Positions 41,569 to 50,589 of a DNA stretch of 64,000 nucleotides are shown here, one piece after another. The DNA comes from Gelatiniphilus marinus (lineage in GTDB: Bacteria; Bacteroidota; Bacteroidia; Flavobacteriales; Flavobacteriaceae): assembly GCF_042678305.1 (NCBI RefSeq), contig NZ_JBHUDT010000005.1. One strand, 5' to 3'. How positions within the stretch are numbered: position 1 is the first letter of the stretch; each line of letters opens with the position of its first letter. The notes below the pieces were generated by a model, which was given only the letters and a program-made list of their open reading frames with translations, was not told the DNA's origin and searched no databases. The position numbers and the translations under genes are program-made.

Positions 41569-42504
41569 TTAATAAAACTCATAATTTTCAAGCCATTTAA
41601 AGTTTTCTGAAATAATAGTATCTTTTTGGTCTTGTATATAATCTATAAAAGCGGTTGCGGTAGGCATAAATTTTTTGCCTTTCAGCCAAATTAAGTTCCA
41701 AGACGATGTTATAGGTAAGCCTTTGGCTTCAATTATATGCAGTTCGTTATCTTGCAATTCATTTTTTATTCCAATTAATGGCATAATAGAGTAGCCCAAA
41801 CCAGCAATTACAGCCTGTTTAACGGCTTCGTTGGTTGAAAGTTGCAGCTTTTTTTTAGTTGTAATCTGGCGTGTACTTAAATAATCTTCCATGGCTTTGC
41901 GTGTAGCAGATCCTTTTTCTCTATATATAAGAGGTAGATTTTTTAAAATAAAATCAAATTTCTTATTATACAGGTTTTTGGCATGCGCCTTGTTACCCAC
42001 TAAAAATAATTTATTTTGCATTAATGCAATGCGCTCTACCTCCAAGTTGTCTGGCATTACAGAAACCAATGCAAAATCTATCTTATTTTGTTCTAAACTC
42101 TCAAGCACTTTAAACCTATTGGTAACATCCATTTTAAGATCAACCCCAACGTGTTTTTGTAAAAATCCAGAAAGAAAATAGGGCATTACATATTTTCCGG
42201 TAGATACAACGGCAATGTTAAGTTGCCCGGTCAAGAATCCTTTGTAATCCATGGTTTTGTGTTTCATGGCATTTACCTCTTTAAGTATTCGCCTGCTGGC
42301 TTCGGCAATTTCTTCGCCAAAAGGTGTAATGTATAACTGCCTGCCAATAACTTCTGTTAGCGGTATTTCAAATTGGTTTTGAAGATTTTTTAATTGAATG
42401 GAAACGGCAGGTTGTGTTAAAAACAATAATTCTGAAGCTTTGGTAATGCTTTTAGTTTCAACAATTTTCAAGAAAATTTGAAGCTGATTGAGTGTATAGT
42501 TCAT
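41569..42504 (-). CDS. LysR family regulator of the carbon locus (CbbR-like)
   Basis: 311 residues. N-terminal winged HTH (MNYTLNQLQIFLKIVETKSITKASELLFLTQPAVSIQLKNLQNQFEIPL) and a LysR substrate-binding domain (about 90-300). It lies between dabA and the SulP gene, transcribed against dabA. CbbR-type LysR proteins control carbon uptake in autotrophs, often adjacent to DIC transporters; the same role here is inferred from location. A perfect palindrome overlaps its own start codon, suggesting autoregulation. Confidence 0.9.
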   Translation of the reverse strand: MNYTLNQLQIFLKIVETKSITKASELLFLTQPAVSIQLKNLQNQFEIPLTEVIGRQLYITPFGEEIAEASRRILKEVNAMKHKTMDYKGFLTGQLNIAVVSTGKYVMPYFLSGFLQKHVGVDLKMDVTNRFKVLESLEQNKIDFALVSVMPDNLEVERIALMQNKLFLVGNKAHAKNLYNKKFDFILKNLPLIYREKGSATRKAMEDYLSTRQITTKKKLQLSTNEAVKQAVIAGLGYSIMPLIGIKNELQDNELHIIEAKGLPITSSWNLIWLKGKKFMPTATAFIDYIQDQKDTIISENFKWLENYEFY

Positions 42505-42546
42505 AAATATAATTTATGTTTTTAAGGTAAATATAAAAATATATTT
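42502..42546 (-). promoter_or_regulatory. Two palindromes at the lysR start, likely autoregulatory
   Basis: CATAAAT-ATA-ATTTATG (42502-42518) covers the start codon, and AAATATA-AAAA-TATATTT (42529-42546) lies just upstream. Both resemble the AT-rich inverted repeat in front of dabB (ATATAAAT-N4-ATTTATAT). Confidence 0.45.
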
Positions 42547-43099
42547 ATGCCGTTAACTATTTAAGTTTATACAGCGCATATAATTTTACACTTTTTTCTG
42601 GTTGAGGTGCTTAAAACCAGAGTGGCATGGCATGTTATAATTTTATGTTATTTGTTGGTCTTGTATATTTAATTTTCAGGTTGAAGGTTAAAACCCAAAT
42701 CCACAGGCTTCCGGATTATTGAAGTTGCTTTAGTTTAAAAAAATATTTTAGCCACCAAAGTTAAAAATTAAAACAAAAACTTTATAATGTGTTCGCAGTT
42801 TTACTAGCCATTTCACGAATCAGACTTTCAGTGTAAAAACTAAAACTATAGAATTACATTCCATAGCGGTTTATTTGTGTTAAGCATTAATGGAACCGAT
42901 TATTTAATTGCTTCATTTCTATAATAAAATACTTTCTTTTTTTTTTGATGGGTATTGGTTTTACTATCTCTATATTTATGGCTAGTTTTGCCTTTTGAAA
43001 TAAGGCCTAGTGCATCAATTCTGCTAAGGCCATACTTTTACGGACTCACTTAGGTCTATTGTAACTGTTTTTCTTGTTTAAAACTAATGTAATCTAATA
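42547..43099 (+). other. Gene-free stretch between lysR and the SulP gene
   Basis: About 550 bases with no credible ORF. It has a short inverted repeat, TCTGGTT...AACCAGA (about 42598-42622), and many runs of A/T but no clear TAnnTTTG box close to the SulP start. It may contain a remnant of a lost gene or regulatory sites; I cannot say more. Confidence 0.3.
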
Positions 43100-44965
43100 A
43101 TGAAATCTTTTTTTTCAAACTTTAAAGGAGATGCTTTTGGAGGTATTACTGCTGGTATTGTAGCCTTGCCATTAGCACTGGCTTTTGGGGTCTCATCTGG
43201 TTTAGGTCCTGCTGCAGGCTTATATGGTGCTATTTTTGTTAGTTTTTTTGCTGCTCTATTTGGAGGCACAAACACACAAATTTCTGGGCCAACAGCACCT
43301 ATGACTGCGGTTTCTATGGTACTTGTTTCTGGCCTTGTTGCGGCTAACGACGGTAACCTGGAAAAAGCCCTTCCTATTATTTTAAGTGTTTTTTTGCTAG
43401 CGGGCCTAATACAAATAGCATTTGGTTTTCTAGGTTTCGGAAAATACATTAAATATATACCCTACCCTGTAGTCTCAGGTTTTATGACGGCTATTGGCGT
43501 AGTAATTTTAATTACTCAAATTCTGCCCGTATTGGGTTATTACCCTAAAGAGGACTATACCTATTTAAACCAGTTTAAAGCCGAGGCAGAAAATGTAATT
43601 GTCCAGAATATTTTAGAGGAAAAAGCAAAAGAAGGTGTTTTGGATTTACAGGATTACAAACAAATTATAACTGAAACCACTCAGTTTACAGAAGAGGCTA
43701 TTTTAAAAGAGGCTAAAATTCTTGCCTCAAAAAAAACATCGGGGGTCATGGGCTCTATAAAGGCGCTTCCCCGTGCGCTAAAAAATATAAGTTGGCTGGA
43801 GTTGCTTTTGGCTCTGGGCACGATTTTTATTATATACGTATTTAAGTTAGTAACAAAAGCGGTTCCAAGCACACTGGTGGCATTAATTGTTATGTCTGGA
43901 ATAGCCATAGGTTTTGGTTTAGATTATAAGCAAATTGAAGAAATACCCCATACTTTTCCTGTTCCTAATTTAGAGATTTTCACCGCATTTTCCCTAAGCA
44001 GTATGGCTCCATATGTATTTACAGCTTTTACGCTGGCTTTATTGGGATCCATAGATTCTTTACTTACCAGTGTTGTGGCAGACAACATAACTAAAACACG
44101 GCACAAGCCAAACAAAGAGCTGTTTGGTCAAGGCATAGGCAATGGCATTGCCGCTATATTTGGTGGCCTTCCAGGAGCTGGCGCAACTATTAGAACTGTT
44201 GTAAACATTAATTCTGGAGGAAAAACAAAATTGTCCGGTATGTTTGCTGGTGTTATGTTACTCGTTATTTTGTTGGGCTTGGGGCCTGTGGCATCAAAAA
44301 TTCCAGCGGCCGTTTTAGCAGGCGTATTGATTACTGTTGGCATAGGGGTAATGGACTATAAAGGTTTAAGAGCTATAAGCAGTTTGCCTAGAGATTTAAA
44401 ATTAGGGCCATTAAAATTCAGCTCTGAGGCGTTGGTAATGTTTACGGTTTTAATTTTATCTAGCTTTTGGAATTTGGTTTATGCCGTTGCCATAGGATTA
44501 GTGGTATCTTCTTTGATGTTTATGAAGAAAATTAGTGATTTAACCGGCGAACAAAGCGACGTACAAGCGTTTAAAGAAAATGAATGGAAAGGTAAAATTG
44601 ATTTTCCCGACCAGTTAAAAGATAAGGTGTTTGTAGCACAATTAAAGGGTCCCTTGTTTTTTGGCTCCATTACAGATTTTTTAAACTTGGCCACTCTTAT
44701 TCCTAATACGGCAACTTATGTTATAATGCGTTTAAGCCGCGTGCGCCACATGGATCAATCTGGAGCTTATGCCATGGAAGATATGTTAAGGGAATTACAG
44801 AAAAAAAACATCAAGGTGCTTTTTGTTAAGCTATCATCGCAACCCCGTTACATGTTGGAACGTATAGATGCTATACCTTATATTATTCCAGATGATGAAA
44901 TTTTTGATGATTTTGGAGAATGTGTTAAATGGTTGAATAAAAGGATGATACCGGCTAAAAACTAG
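43100..44965 (+). CDS. SulP family anion transporter, probable bicarbonate permease
   Basis: 621 residues. N-terminal family mark GITAGIVALPLALAFGVSSGLGPAAGLYGAI, about 11-12 membrane segments, a large cytosolic insert between segments (about 150-220, EAENVIVQNILEEKAKEGVLDLQDYKQ, unusual), and a C-terminal STAS domain (about 515-610, VFVAQLKGPLFFGSITDFL ... LSRVRHMDQSGAYAMEDML). SulP proteins move sulfate or, as BicA, bicarbonate with Na+. The neighbourhood favours bicarbonate; residues alone do not decide. Related SulP genes next to carbonic anhydrase are known in marine flavobacteria. Confidence 0.9.
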   Translation: MKSFFSNFKGDAFGGITAGIVALPLALAFGVSSGLGPAAGLYGAIFVSFFAALFGGTNTQISGPTAPMTAVSMVLVSGLVAANDGNLEKALPIILSVFLLAGLIQIAFGFLGFGKYIKYIPYPVVSGFMTAIGVVILITQILPVLGYYPKEDYTYLNQFKAEAENVIVQNILEEKAKEGVLDLQDYKQIITETTQFTEEAILKEAKILASKKTSGVMGSIKALPRALKNISWLELLLALGTIFIIYVFKLVTKAVPSTLVALIVMSGIAIGFGLDYKQIEEIPHTFPVPNLEIFTAFSLSSMAPYVFTAFTLALLGSIDSLLTSVVADNITKTRHKPNKELFGQGIGNGIAAIFGGLPGAGATIRTVVNINSGGKTKLSGMFAGVMLLVILLGLGPVASKIPAAVLAGVLITVGIGVMDYKGLRAISSLPRDLKLGPLKFSSEALVMFTVLILSSFWNLVYAVAIGLVVSSLMFMKKISDLTGEQSDVQAFKENEWKGKIDFPDQLKDKVFVAQLKGPLFFGSITDFLNLATLIPNTATYVIMRLSRVRHMDQSGAYAMEDMLRELQKKNIKVLFVKLSSQPRYMLERIDAIPYIIPDDEIFDDFGECVKWLNKRMIPAKN

Positions 44966-45011
44966 TTTTTTTTCAGATTAAAAGCTGTTGGTTAATGGGT
45001 TTTTATTTAAG

Positions 45012-45048
45012 CAGTACCTCATAAACCATGTAAGCTTATGAGGTACTG
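45012..45048. terminator. Convergent-gene hairpin between SulP and DUF5689 genes
   Basis: CAGTACCTCATAA pairs perfectly over 13 bp with TTATGAGGTACTG around an 11-base loop. No strong T-run follows on either side, yet its position between two convergent genes fits a bidirectional terminator. Confidence 0.6.
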
Positions 45049-45069
45049 GCTAATATGATAATTTAAAAA

Positions 45070-46470
45070 TTACTTTGTTGCCAATATTTTAAAATCTTCA
45101 ACATGGTAGGCGCCATCTAATTGTTGGTCGTTACCAGATCCTGTAACTTTGAAAGCCACGTGAAGCGTTCCGGAATATGAAGAAATATCTATGAGTCCAG
45201 AATCTTTGAATTGGTACCACGAATCTGTTCTGGTTGCCAAATTAGCTGTTATTGGTGTCCATGTTGCACTTAGCACATCGGTTCCGTTAAAGTTTGTAGA
45301 TACCATGACCTCTAAGGTATTTGCATCTGAATCTAAGTGATGCTGTGCTGTAAAGAAGTTAAGGAACTCGTTTTCTTGGGCATCCATATCTATGCCAGGA
45401 GAAATTAACCATCCTATGTTAACATCGTCACCGGTTCTAAATCCGCTAAATTCTGCGTATCCGTTGCCGCTAAAAACTTGCTCGGTCCAAAGTTCGCTGC
45501 CTTCTTCGGCAAAGTTTGTCCAGTTAGGAATATCTAAATTCGTATTATCTACGGCCGTATTGAAATCTTCTTCAAAAATTACAGAAAAGTCATTAATATC
45601 CAATGGCTGGCATTTGGTTTGGGTAAAATCAACCCCGCTTAAATCGTTTAGCACGAGTACTAAATTGCTGCCGTTAAATGTTTTGGCTACAATTCCAGAA
45701 ATGGTGCCGCCTAATTCTGTTGGAAGTATTTGTTGGCTAAAATTTGCAAACGAACTGGTCTCTAACGGAAAGGTTGAGTAACCGAATCCGTCACAGCTTT
45801 GCAGTGTGCGTTGGGTATCAAAATCGTCTAAAGGATCAACAAAGGATTCGCCTTTTAAGCTTTCTGGGAAGCTCGCATTTTCAATCATTACAAACATACC
45901 GATATGCGAATCGTTAATTTCGGTAAATTTTACTGTTTGTGGTTCTATGTTTTCTGTTACTTCTGATCTAAAAATATGCAAAGGCACTTGTTTTCCGGTT
46001 AGGGCTTCTACCTCGTTATCAGTATTCGCAACACCGCCAATGGTTATAATATCGTCGCCTGTGCGCGTTTCGCCAATGTACAAGTCTTTTAGTTTAATAT
46101 ATACCTCGCGGCCAAAATTAAATTGGTTATAAGAATCTACTTGGTTTAAAACCACTTTCATGGCTGCAGTAGGGCTGCTTGGGCTGTCTTGTATAAAAAA
46201 TTCTTTGTAAAAATTTCCTGTGGCGTCTGATGAAGACACATAGCCTTTTACATACATATCCGAAACAATTTGAGTGGCTTCACCGGGTTCAAACTGTGCT
46301 TTTAAATCGGTTATGCTAATTGCAGATGCACCACTGTTAAGCAAGGCTTGTAATGCTGCATTTTCTTCGGCTCCCAAACTTGTTGGAATGGTATAATCGT
46401 CGTCTTGCACACAAGATGTTGTAGCTAAAATCGCTACTAGCAAGACGGTTAAAAATTTTTTCGTTTTCAT
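45070..46470 (-). CDS. DUF5689 lipoprotein with C-terminal cleaved-adhesin-like domain
   Basis: 466 residues from the ATG at 46470 (MKTKKFLTVLLVAILATTSCVQDDD, a lipobox); an in-frame ATG eight codons upstream adds nothing. The DUF5689 domain (about 35-250) includes ISITDLKAQFEPGEATQIVSDMYVKGYVSSSDATGNFYKEFFIQDS, an OB-fold-like pattern. The rest (about 265-466) is a choice-of-anchor J/MAM-like jellyroll (FEEDFNTAVDNTNLDIPNWTNFAEEGSELW ... DGAYHVEDFKILATK). Directly downstream of a TonB receptor (33-base gap), so probably its surface lipoprotein partner. Confidence 0.85.
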   Translation of the reverse strand: MKTKKFLTVLLVAILATTSCVQDDDYTIPTSLGAEENAALQALLNSGASAISITDLKAQFEPGEATQIVSDMYVKGYVSSSDATGNFYKEFFIQDSPSSPTAAMKVVLNQVDSYNQFNFGREVYIKLKDLYIGETRTGDDIITIGGVANTDNEVEALTGKQVPLHIFRSEVTENIEPQTVKFTEINDSHIGMFVMIENASFPESLKGESFVDPLDDFDTQRTLQSCDGFGYSTFPLETSSFANFSQQILPTELGGTISGIVAKTFNGSNLVLVLNDLSGVDFTQTKCQPLDINDFSVIFEEDFNTAVDNTNLDIPNWTNFAEEGSELWTEQVFSGNGYAEFSGFRTGDDVNIGWLISPGIDMDAQENEFLNFFTAQHHLDSDANTLEVMVSTNFNGTDVLSATWTPITANLATRTDSWYQFKDSGLIDISSYSGTLHVAFKVTGSGNDQQLDGAYHVEDFKILATK

Positions 46471-46503
46471 AACTGTTAATATTAAATTTTTCATGTTGTG
46501 TTT

Positions 46504-49269
46504 TTAAAATCTAAGGTTTACGTTTACAAAATAGGTGGTGCCTCGACCGTACCAGTATTTAGGGCCAAATCTTCTTTTTTCAAGATTTACATCGTCTCTT
46601 AATTCGTGATAGTTTGCATTTCTGCCTTGCTCGAAACCTCCAGACTTAAACTTTTTGTCTAACAGGTTGTTGATACTTGCAAAAACACTAATGTACTTAT
46701 CGCCAAGTCTCCACGATTTTCCGCCTACCAGATTTACCACCATGTAATTATCAAACTGTTCTTGTTTTAACAGTTGGGTGGCGATGGCCTCATCGTAATC
46801 GTTAAATGGCAATCCATCAACATCAGAATAAAAGTTTCTGGTTCTGGTAAAAGGGTTTATATCTGCATAGGTATTGGAGAAAAAATTGGTTGTAGCGCCA
46901 AACCACCAATAATCTGGATCTCTGTATTCGAAACCAACCGAGTAAGCGCGTTGTGGCCCTCCGGCGATTTTATAGTTTTTTAAGTTTGCTTCGCCATAGG
47001 ATATAGATCCATCGGCAGAGTTAAAGCTTGAGGAAGTTAGGTATAGATCTGGGTTGTTATCGTAGGTAAATTGTCCTACTGATGCAGCTCCTTTAAATTT
47101 AATGGTTGGAGTTACTTGTGCTTCAATGCCCAATTCTGCCCCAAAATGTTTCTTGTTTACACCTTGCAATACTTCTTGAACAAAGGCCGAGGTTTCGTTG
47201 TTTTCAATTTCAATACCACTTAGGCCATCTGCAAAATAAAACGAGACTTCGTTGGCATCTTTTATTTTAGAAAAATAGCCTGTAAGTTTTGCTTTAACAA
47301 TCGAGGATCTAAAAATATAGCTGGCATCTAAGGCGCTTACTTTTTCTTCTTCTATATTTTTTACAATGCTATGGTTTTCTCTTGAGTTGGAATAGGTGTT
47401 GCGCAACCTTGGTGCTCTTGTAATGTAGCCCGCATTGGCATCAAATAAATGTTTTCCTGTTATTTTGTAGGTAAAGCCCGCTTTGGCGCCAAAACCCGTA
47501 AAAGATAGTTTTTCGCCTTTGCCTAACGATGCGTTGCCTGCAAACTTACTGTGCTCCCATAAGCCTTCGCGTTGGTATTTGGTGTTAGAAACGCTGCCTG
47601 AAAGATAGAAATCTATTTTATTGTACTTAAACTGGGCTTGGGCGTAGGCCGATATAACATCGGCATAGAGATTGTAGTTATATCTGTATTTTTCGCCTTC
47701 GCCGATAACTCTGTTTGGGTTTTGGTTATCGTATTGGAAATTATCAAACGAATCGACATTTAAAACACCGTTATTAGAGCCTAAAATATCGATAACTTCT
47801 CCAAAGTTTTCAGATTTTAATGTCTTGTAATTAACCGATGTGTTTAGCAAAATGTTCTCACTTAATTCAGCATTTAAAATAGAGTTGACGGTAAGTTGTT
47901 TGTCGTCGCTTCTGTCTTCATATAAAACATAGGCGGCGTTTAAACCGTTTATGTTGTTGGTTAAGTTGGCATCTAAAATGCGTTCCCAATCTATTTGTCC
48001 GTTGTTAATAAATTCTTGTTCGGCAAGGTAAGCGCCTGCGTAATCTGGCCCGTCATTATCAGCTAAAAAGTAACTTGGCAGCTTTTGGTAATAAGCCGGA
48101 CTAGGGTTGGCGCCACCGCCATAGTCTAAGCGGCTATTGCCCAATTTGCCAAATTGGTAGCCTACATTTGTATTTAACCTTGTTTTGCTGTTAAAATCCC
48201 AGTAATGGTTGAGCATAAGTATGGGTTCTTCAACTTCTTTTATGCGCGAGTTGCGTTTTTCGCCATCTAAATAGCCCCAATATTCGTTGTAGGTTATGCC
48301 TTTTAAATCGTAAACTTCTTGGGTGTGCGGAGCCGATTTACCTCTTCGGTTTGGGGCATAGATAGAGACGAAATTTAAACTGTGCTTGTCGTTAAACACT
48401 TTTTCTATAGAGGCAAAAAAGGAATTGGAATCGTATAGGGTGCCATCTTGATAGCCCTCGTTACCCCATCTTCTGGCTAGCGAGAAGGTAAAAGCCCACC
48501 CATCGTGTATTAGCCCTGTGGCGTAGGTTGCCATAAGTCTGTTGGTGTAGCTTCTGTTTGAAGACGAATAGGTAACACGTCCGCCTGATCTGGCCTGAGA
48601 TGCTCTTAGGTTAATATTGGTGGTGCCTAAAATACCGCCAAAATTGTAGCTTGAAGGTGTAAGGCCCGAGGTTAGTTCGCGGTTGCGCATCACATCGTTT
48701 AATCCGCCCCAATTGCTCCATTGCGGTCTTCCGTTGTACACTTTGTTCATTTCTATACCGTTAATTAATACCGAACCGTTATCGGAGTCTAAGCCTCTTA
48801 CTCTGAAAAACGATGAGCTAAACTCGAAAGCCGCGGTACGCTGAAAGACATCTAGCGACGAAGATAAAAGCCCCGATATATTATCGGCACCACTGGTGTC
48901 GTCGTTCAATTCGTCATCTGCTAGCGTAATGGTAAACAAACCTTCTGTAACAGACGCCAATTCTAAGGTCATGTCTGTAATGTTTACGGTTTGGTTCTGG
49001 TTAACAACTATTGGGTACCTTTTGGTTAGGTACCCTAGTTTTGAAATTCTTAATACCTGTTCGCCCAAAGGTACATTTAAAGCGAATTCAAATTCACCCA
49101 AATTATTGGTTTGAGTGGATTGATTGGTTTTCTCAATAGTAATGGTTACATCTGGAATTGGCTCAAAAGAAACAGCATCCTTAACACTGCCTTTTATAAA
49201 TGTTTGTTGGGCAAATGCTGTTGAAAACGAGAAAATTCCAAATAAAAAAATGAGTAAATTTTTTTTCAT
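46504..49269 (-). CDS. TonB-dependent receptor with CarboxypepD-reg domain
   Basis: 921 residues from the ATG at 49269 (MKKNLLIFLFGIFSFSTAFAQ); a 20-residue upstream extension is not a signal sequence. Domain order: CarboxypepD-reg-like (KGSVKDAVSFEPIPDVTITIE, about 22-105), plug (about 130-250, FFRVRGLDSDNGSVLINGIEMNKVYNGRPQWSNWGGLND), 22-strand barrel to the terminal F (FVNVNLRF). It is of the non-SusC type, paired with a DUF5689 lipoprotein. A secreted EEP nuclease-like enzyme is divergent from it, which suggests import of nucleotides, phosphate-rich compounds or a similar product. Confidence 0.9.
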   Translation of the reverse strand: MKKNLLIFLFGIFSFSTAFAQQTFIKGSVKDAVSFEPIPDVTITIEKTNQSTQTNNLGEFEFALNVPLGEQVLRISKLGYLTKRYPIVVNQNQTVNITDMTLELASVTEGLFTITLADDELNDDTSGADNISGLLSSSLDVFQRTAAFEFSSSFFRVRGLDSDNGSVLINGIEMNKVYNGRPQWSNWGGLNDVMRNRELTSGLTPSSYNFGGILGTTNINLRASQARSGGRVTYSSSNRSYTNRLMATYATGLIHDGWAFTFSLARRWGNEGYQDGTLYDSNSFFASIEKVFNDKHSLNFVSIYAPNRRGKSAPHTQEVYDLKGITYNEYWGYLDGEKRNSRIKEVEEPILMLNHYWDFNSKTRLNTNVGYQFGKLGNSRLDYGGGANPSPAYYQKLPSYFLADNDGPDYAGAYLAEQEFINNGQIDWERILDANLTNNINGLNAAYVLYEDRSDDKQLTVNSILNAELSENILLNTSVNYKTLKSENFGEVIDILGSNNGVLNVDSFDNFQYDNQNPNRVIGEGEKYRYNYNLYADVISAYAQAQFKYNKIDFYLSGSVSNTKYQREGLWEHSKFAGNASLGKGEKLSFTGFGAKAGFTYKITGKHLFDANAGYITRAPRLRNTYSNSRENHSIVKNIEEEKVSALDASYIFRSSIVKAKLTGYFSKIKDANEVSFYFADGLSGIEIENNETSAFVQEVLQGVNKKHFGAELGIEAQVTPTIKFKGAASVGQFTYDNNPDLYLTSSSFNSADGSISYGEANLKNYKIAGGPQRAYSVGFEYRDPDYWWFGATTNFFSNTYADINPFTRTRNFYSDVDGLPFNDYDEAIATQLLKQEQFDNYMVVNLVGGKSWRLGDKYISVFASINNLLDKKFKSGGFEQGRNANYHELRDDVNLEKRRFGPKYWYGRGTTYFVNVNLRF

Positions 49270-49354
49270 ACTTGAATTTATAATTAATATCTTGATTGTT
49301 GTTAAATAAGCATTATTTAACAACAACAAATTTACGATATTTATAATAAATATT

Positions 49355-49362
49355 TACTTTTG
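49355..49362 (+). promoter_or_regulatory. -7 promoter element of the EEP-family gene
   Basis: TACTTTTG, a perfect TAnnTTTG match, 44 bases before the start codon of the secreted EEP enzyme. Confidence 0.45.
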
Positions 49363-49406
49363 GCGTAGCTTTTGTATTATAATAACGAAAAAATAATATT
49401 TCTTCA

Positions 49407-50495
49407 ATGAGACACTTAAAATTAGCCTGTATCGCTTTAATCTTTTTTAGCATTTTTAATGTTAAAGCCCAAGAAAAAAAAGCTTATAAGGTACATACTA
49501 TTGCGTTTTACAACTTAGAAAATTTGTTCGATACCATAAACGATCCTACAAAATTTGACGAAGCCAGCCCCATGATGGAACTAAAAGCCAACCGTAGCAA
49601 GGTTTATAAAAAGAAAATAAAAAACATGGCCCGTGTGATTGCTGATGTTGGGTTGGATGTAACACATAATGCACCTGCGGTTATTGGTGTGTCTGAGGTT
49701 GAAAACCGAACGGTTCTTGAGGACCTTGTAAACGATTCGCTATTGCTAGCTAAAGATTATGGCATAGTGCATTACAACTCGCCCGATGCCCGAGGTATAG
49801 ATGTGGCGTTACTGTACCAAAAAAAAGTATTTACACCTATTAGTACGAGCAGCCACGAATTAAAGATTTACGATGATAGTAGCAGAAAACGTGTTTACAC
49901 CAGAGACCAGTTGCTGGTAAGCGGTAATTTGGAGGGAGAGCAAATGCATTTTATTGTAAACCATTGGCCATCAAGACGTGGAGGCGAAGCGCGTAGCAGA
50001 CCCAAACGTGTTGCAGCTGCCAAATTGAGCAAGCGGTTAATAGACTCTGTTCAAGCTATAGATCCGTATGCCAAGATTTTTGTTATGGGCGATTTTAACG
50101 ACAACCCAAACAATGCGAGTGTTAAAGATGTTTTGAAAGCTAAAAAAGACAGAAAAAAAGTAGGTTTAAAAGGTATTTATAATCCGTTTGAAGGCTTTTA
50201 TAAAAAAGGGTTGGGCTCTAATGCTTATAGAGATGCATGGAGCCTGTTCGATCAGATATTAATTACCAAGCCTTTATTGGAAAAAGATTTTTCGTCGTTT
50301 CGGTTTTATAAAGCAGGTGTTTTTAATAAGAATTACTTAATTAGTAAACGCGGACAGTATAAGGGTTACCCGAACCGCAGCTTTTCAAACGGAGCGTTTA
50401 CAGATGGCTTTAGCGACCATTTTCCTGTTTTTGTTTATGTGATAAAAGAGGTTTCAACTGAATTGCCTAGCGCCTCCCAAAAAGGGATAAACTAA
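49407..50495 (+). CDS. Secreted endonuclease/exonuclease/phosphatase family enzyme
   Basis: 362 residues with a signal peptide (IALIFFSIFNVKAQ). EEP fold motifs in order: AFYNLENLFD (metal-binding Asn/Glu), GVSEVENR (metal Glu), FIVNHWPSRRGGE (catalytic His), VMGDFNDNPNN (Asp/Asn) and GFSDHFPVFVYV (Asp-His pair). Members cut nucleic acids, phosphoesters or phospholipids with Mg2+. The DUF5689 partner and TonB receptor on the other side make a nucleic-acid or organophosphate scavenging role plausible. Substrate not determinable here. Confidence 0.9.
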   Translation: MRHLKLACIALIFFSIFNVKAQEKKAYKVHTIAFYNLENLFDTINDPTKFDEASPMMELKANRSKVYKKKIKNMARVIADVGLDVTHNAPAVIGVSEVENRTVLEDLVNDSLLLAKDYGIVHYNSPDARGIDVALLYQKKVFTPISTSSHELKIYDDSSRKRVYTRDQLLVSGNLEGEQMHFIVNHWPSRRGGEARSRPKRVAAAKLSKRLIDSVQAIDPYAKIFVMGDFNDNPNNASVKDVLKAKKDRKKVGLKGIYNPFEGFYKKGLGSNAYRDAWSLFDQILITKPLLEKDFSSFRFYKAGVFNKNYLISKRGQYKGYPNRSFSNGAFTDGFSDHFPVFVYVIKEVSTELPSASQKGIN

Positions 50496-50537
50496 GCTTT
50501 AAAATACCTTGTTTTACGGTATAGGATTTATTAAAAA

Positions 50538-50570
50538 AGTCTGGTCGGGTTTTTAAACCCAACCAGACTT
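50538..50570 (-). terminator. Terminator between the EEP and four-TM genes
   Basis: AAGTCTGGT-C-GGGTTT pairs with AAACCC-A-ACCAGACTT, a stem of 15 bp with one mismatch; the T-run (TTTTTTAATAAATCC) follows on the minus strand, so it serves the gene at 50590-51027 and may also end the EEP transcript. Confidence 0.8.
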
Positions 50571-50589
50571 AAACTCTAAACTTTATATT

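Noticed and set aside
43084..43449. 121-codon minus-strand frame at the SulP start
   Set aside because: Antisense of the conserved SulP N-terminus.
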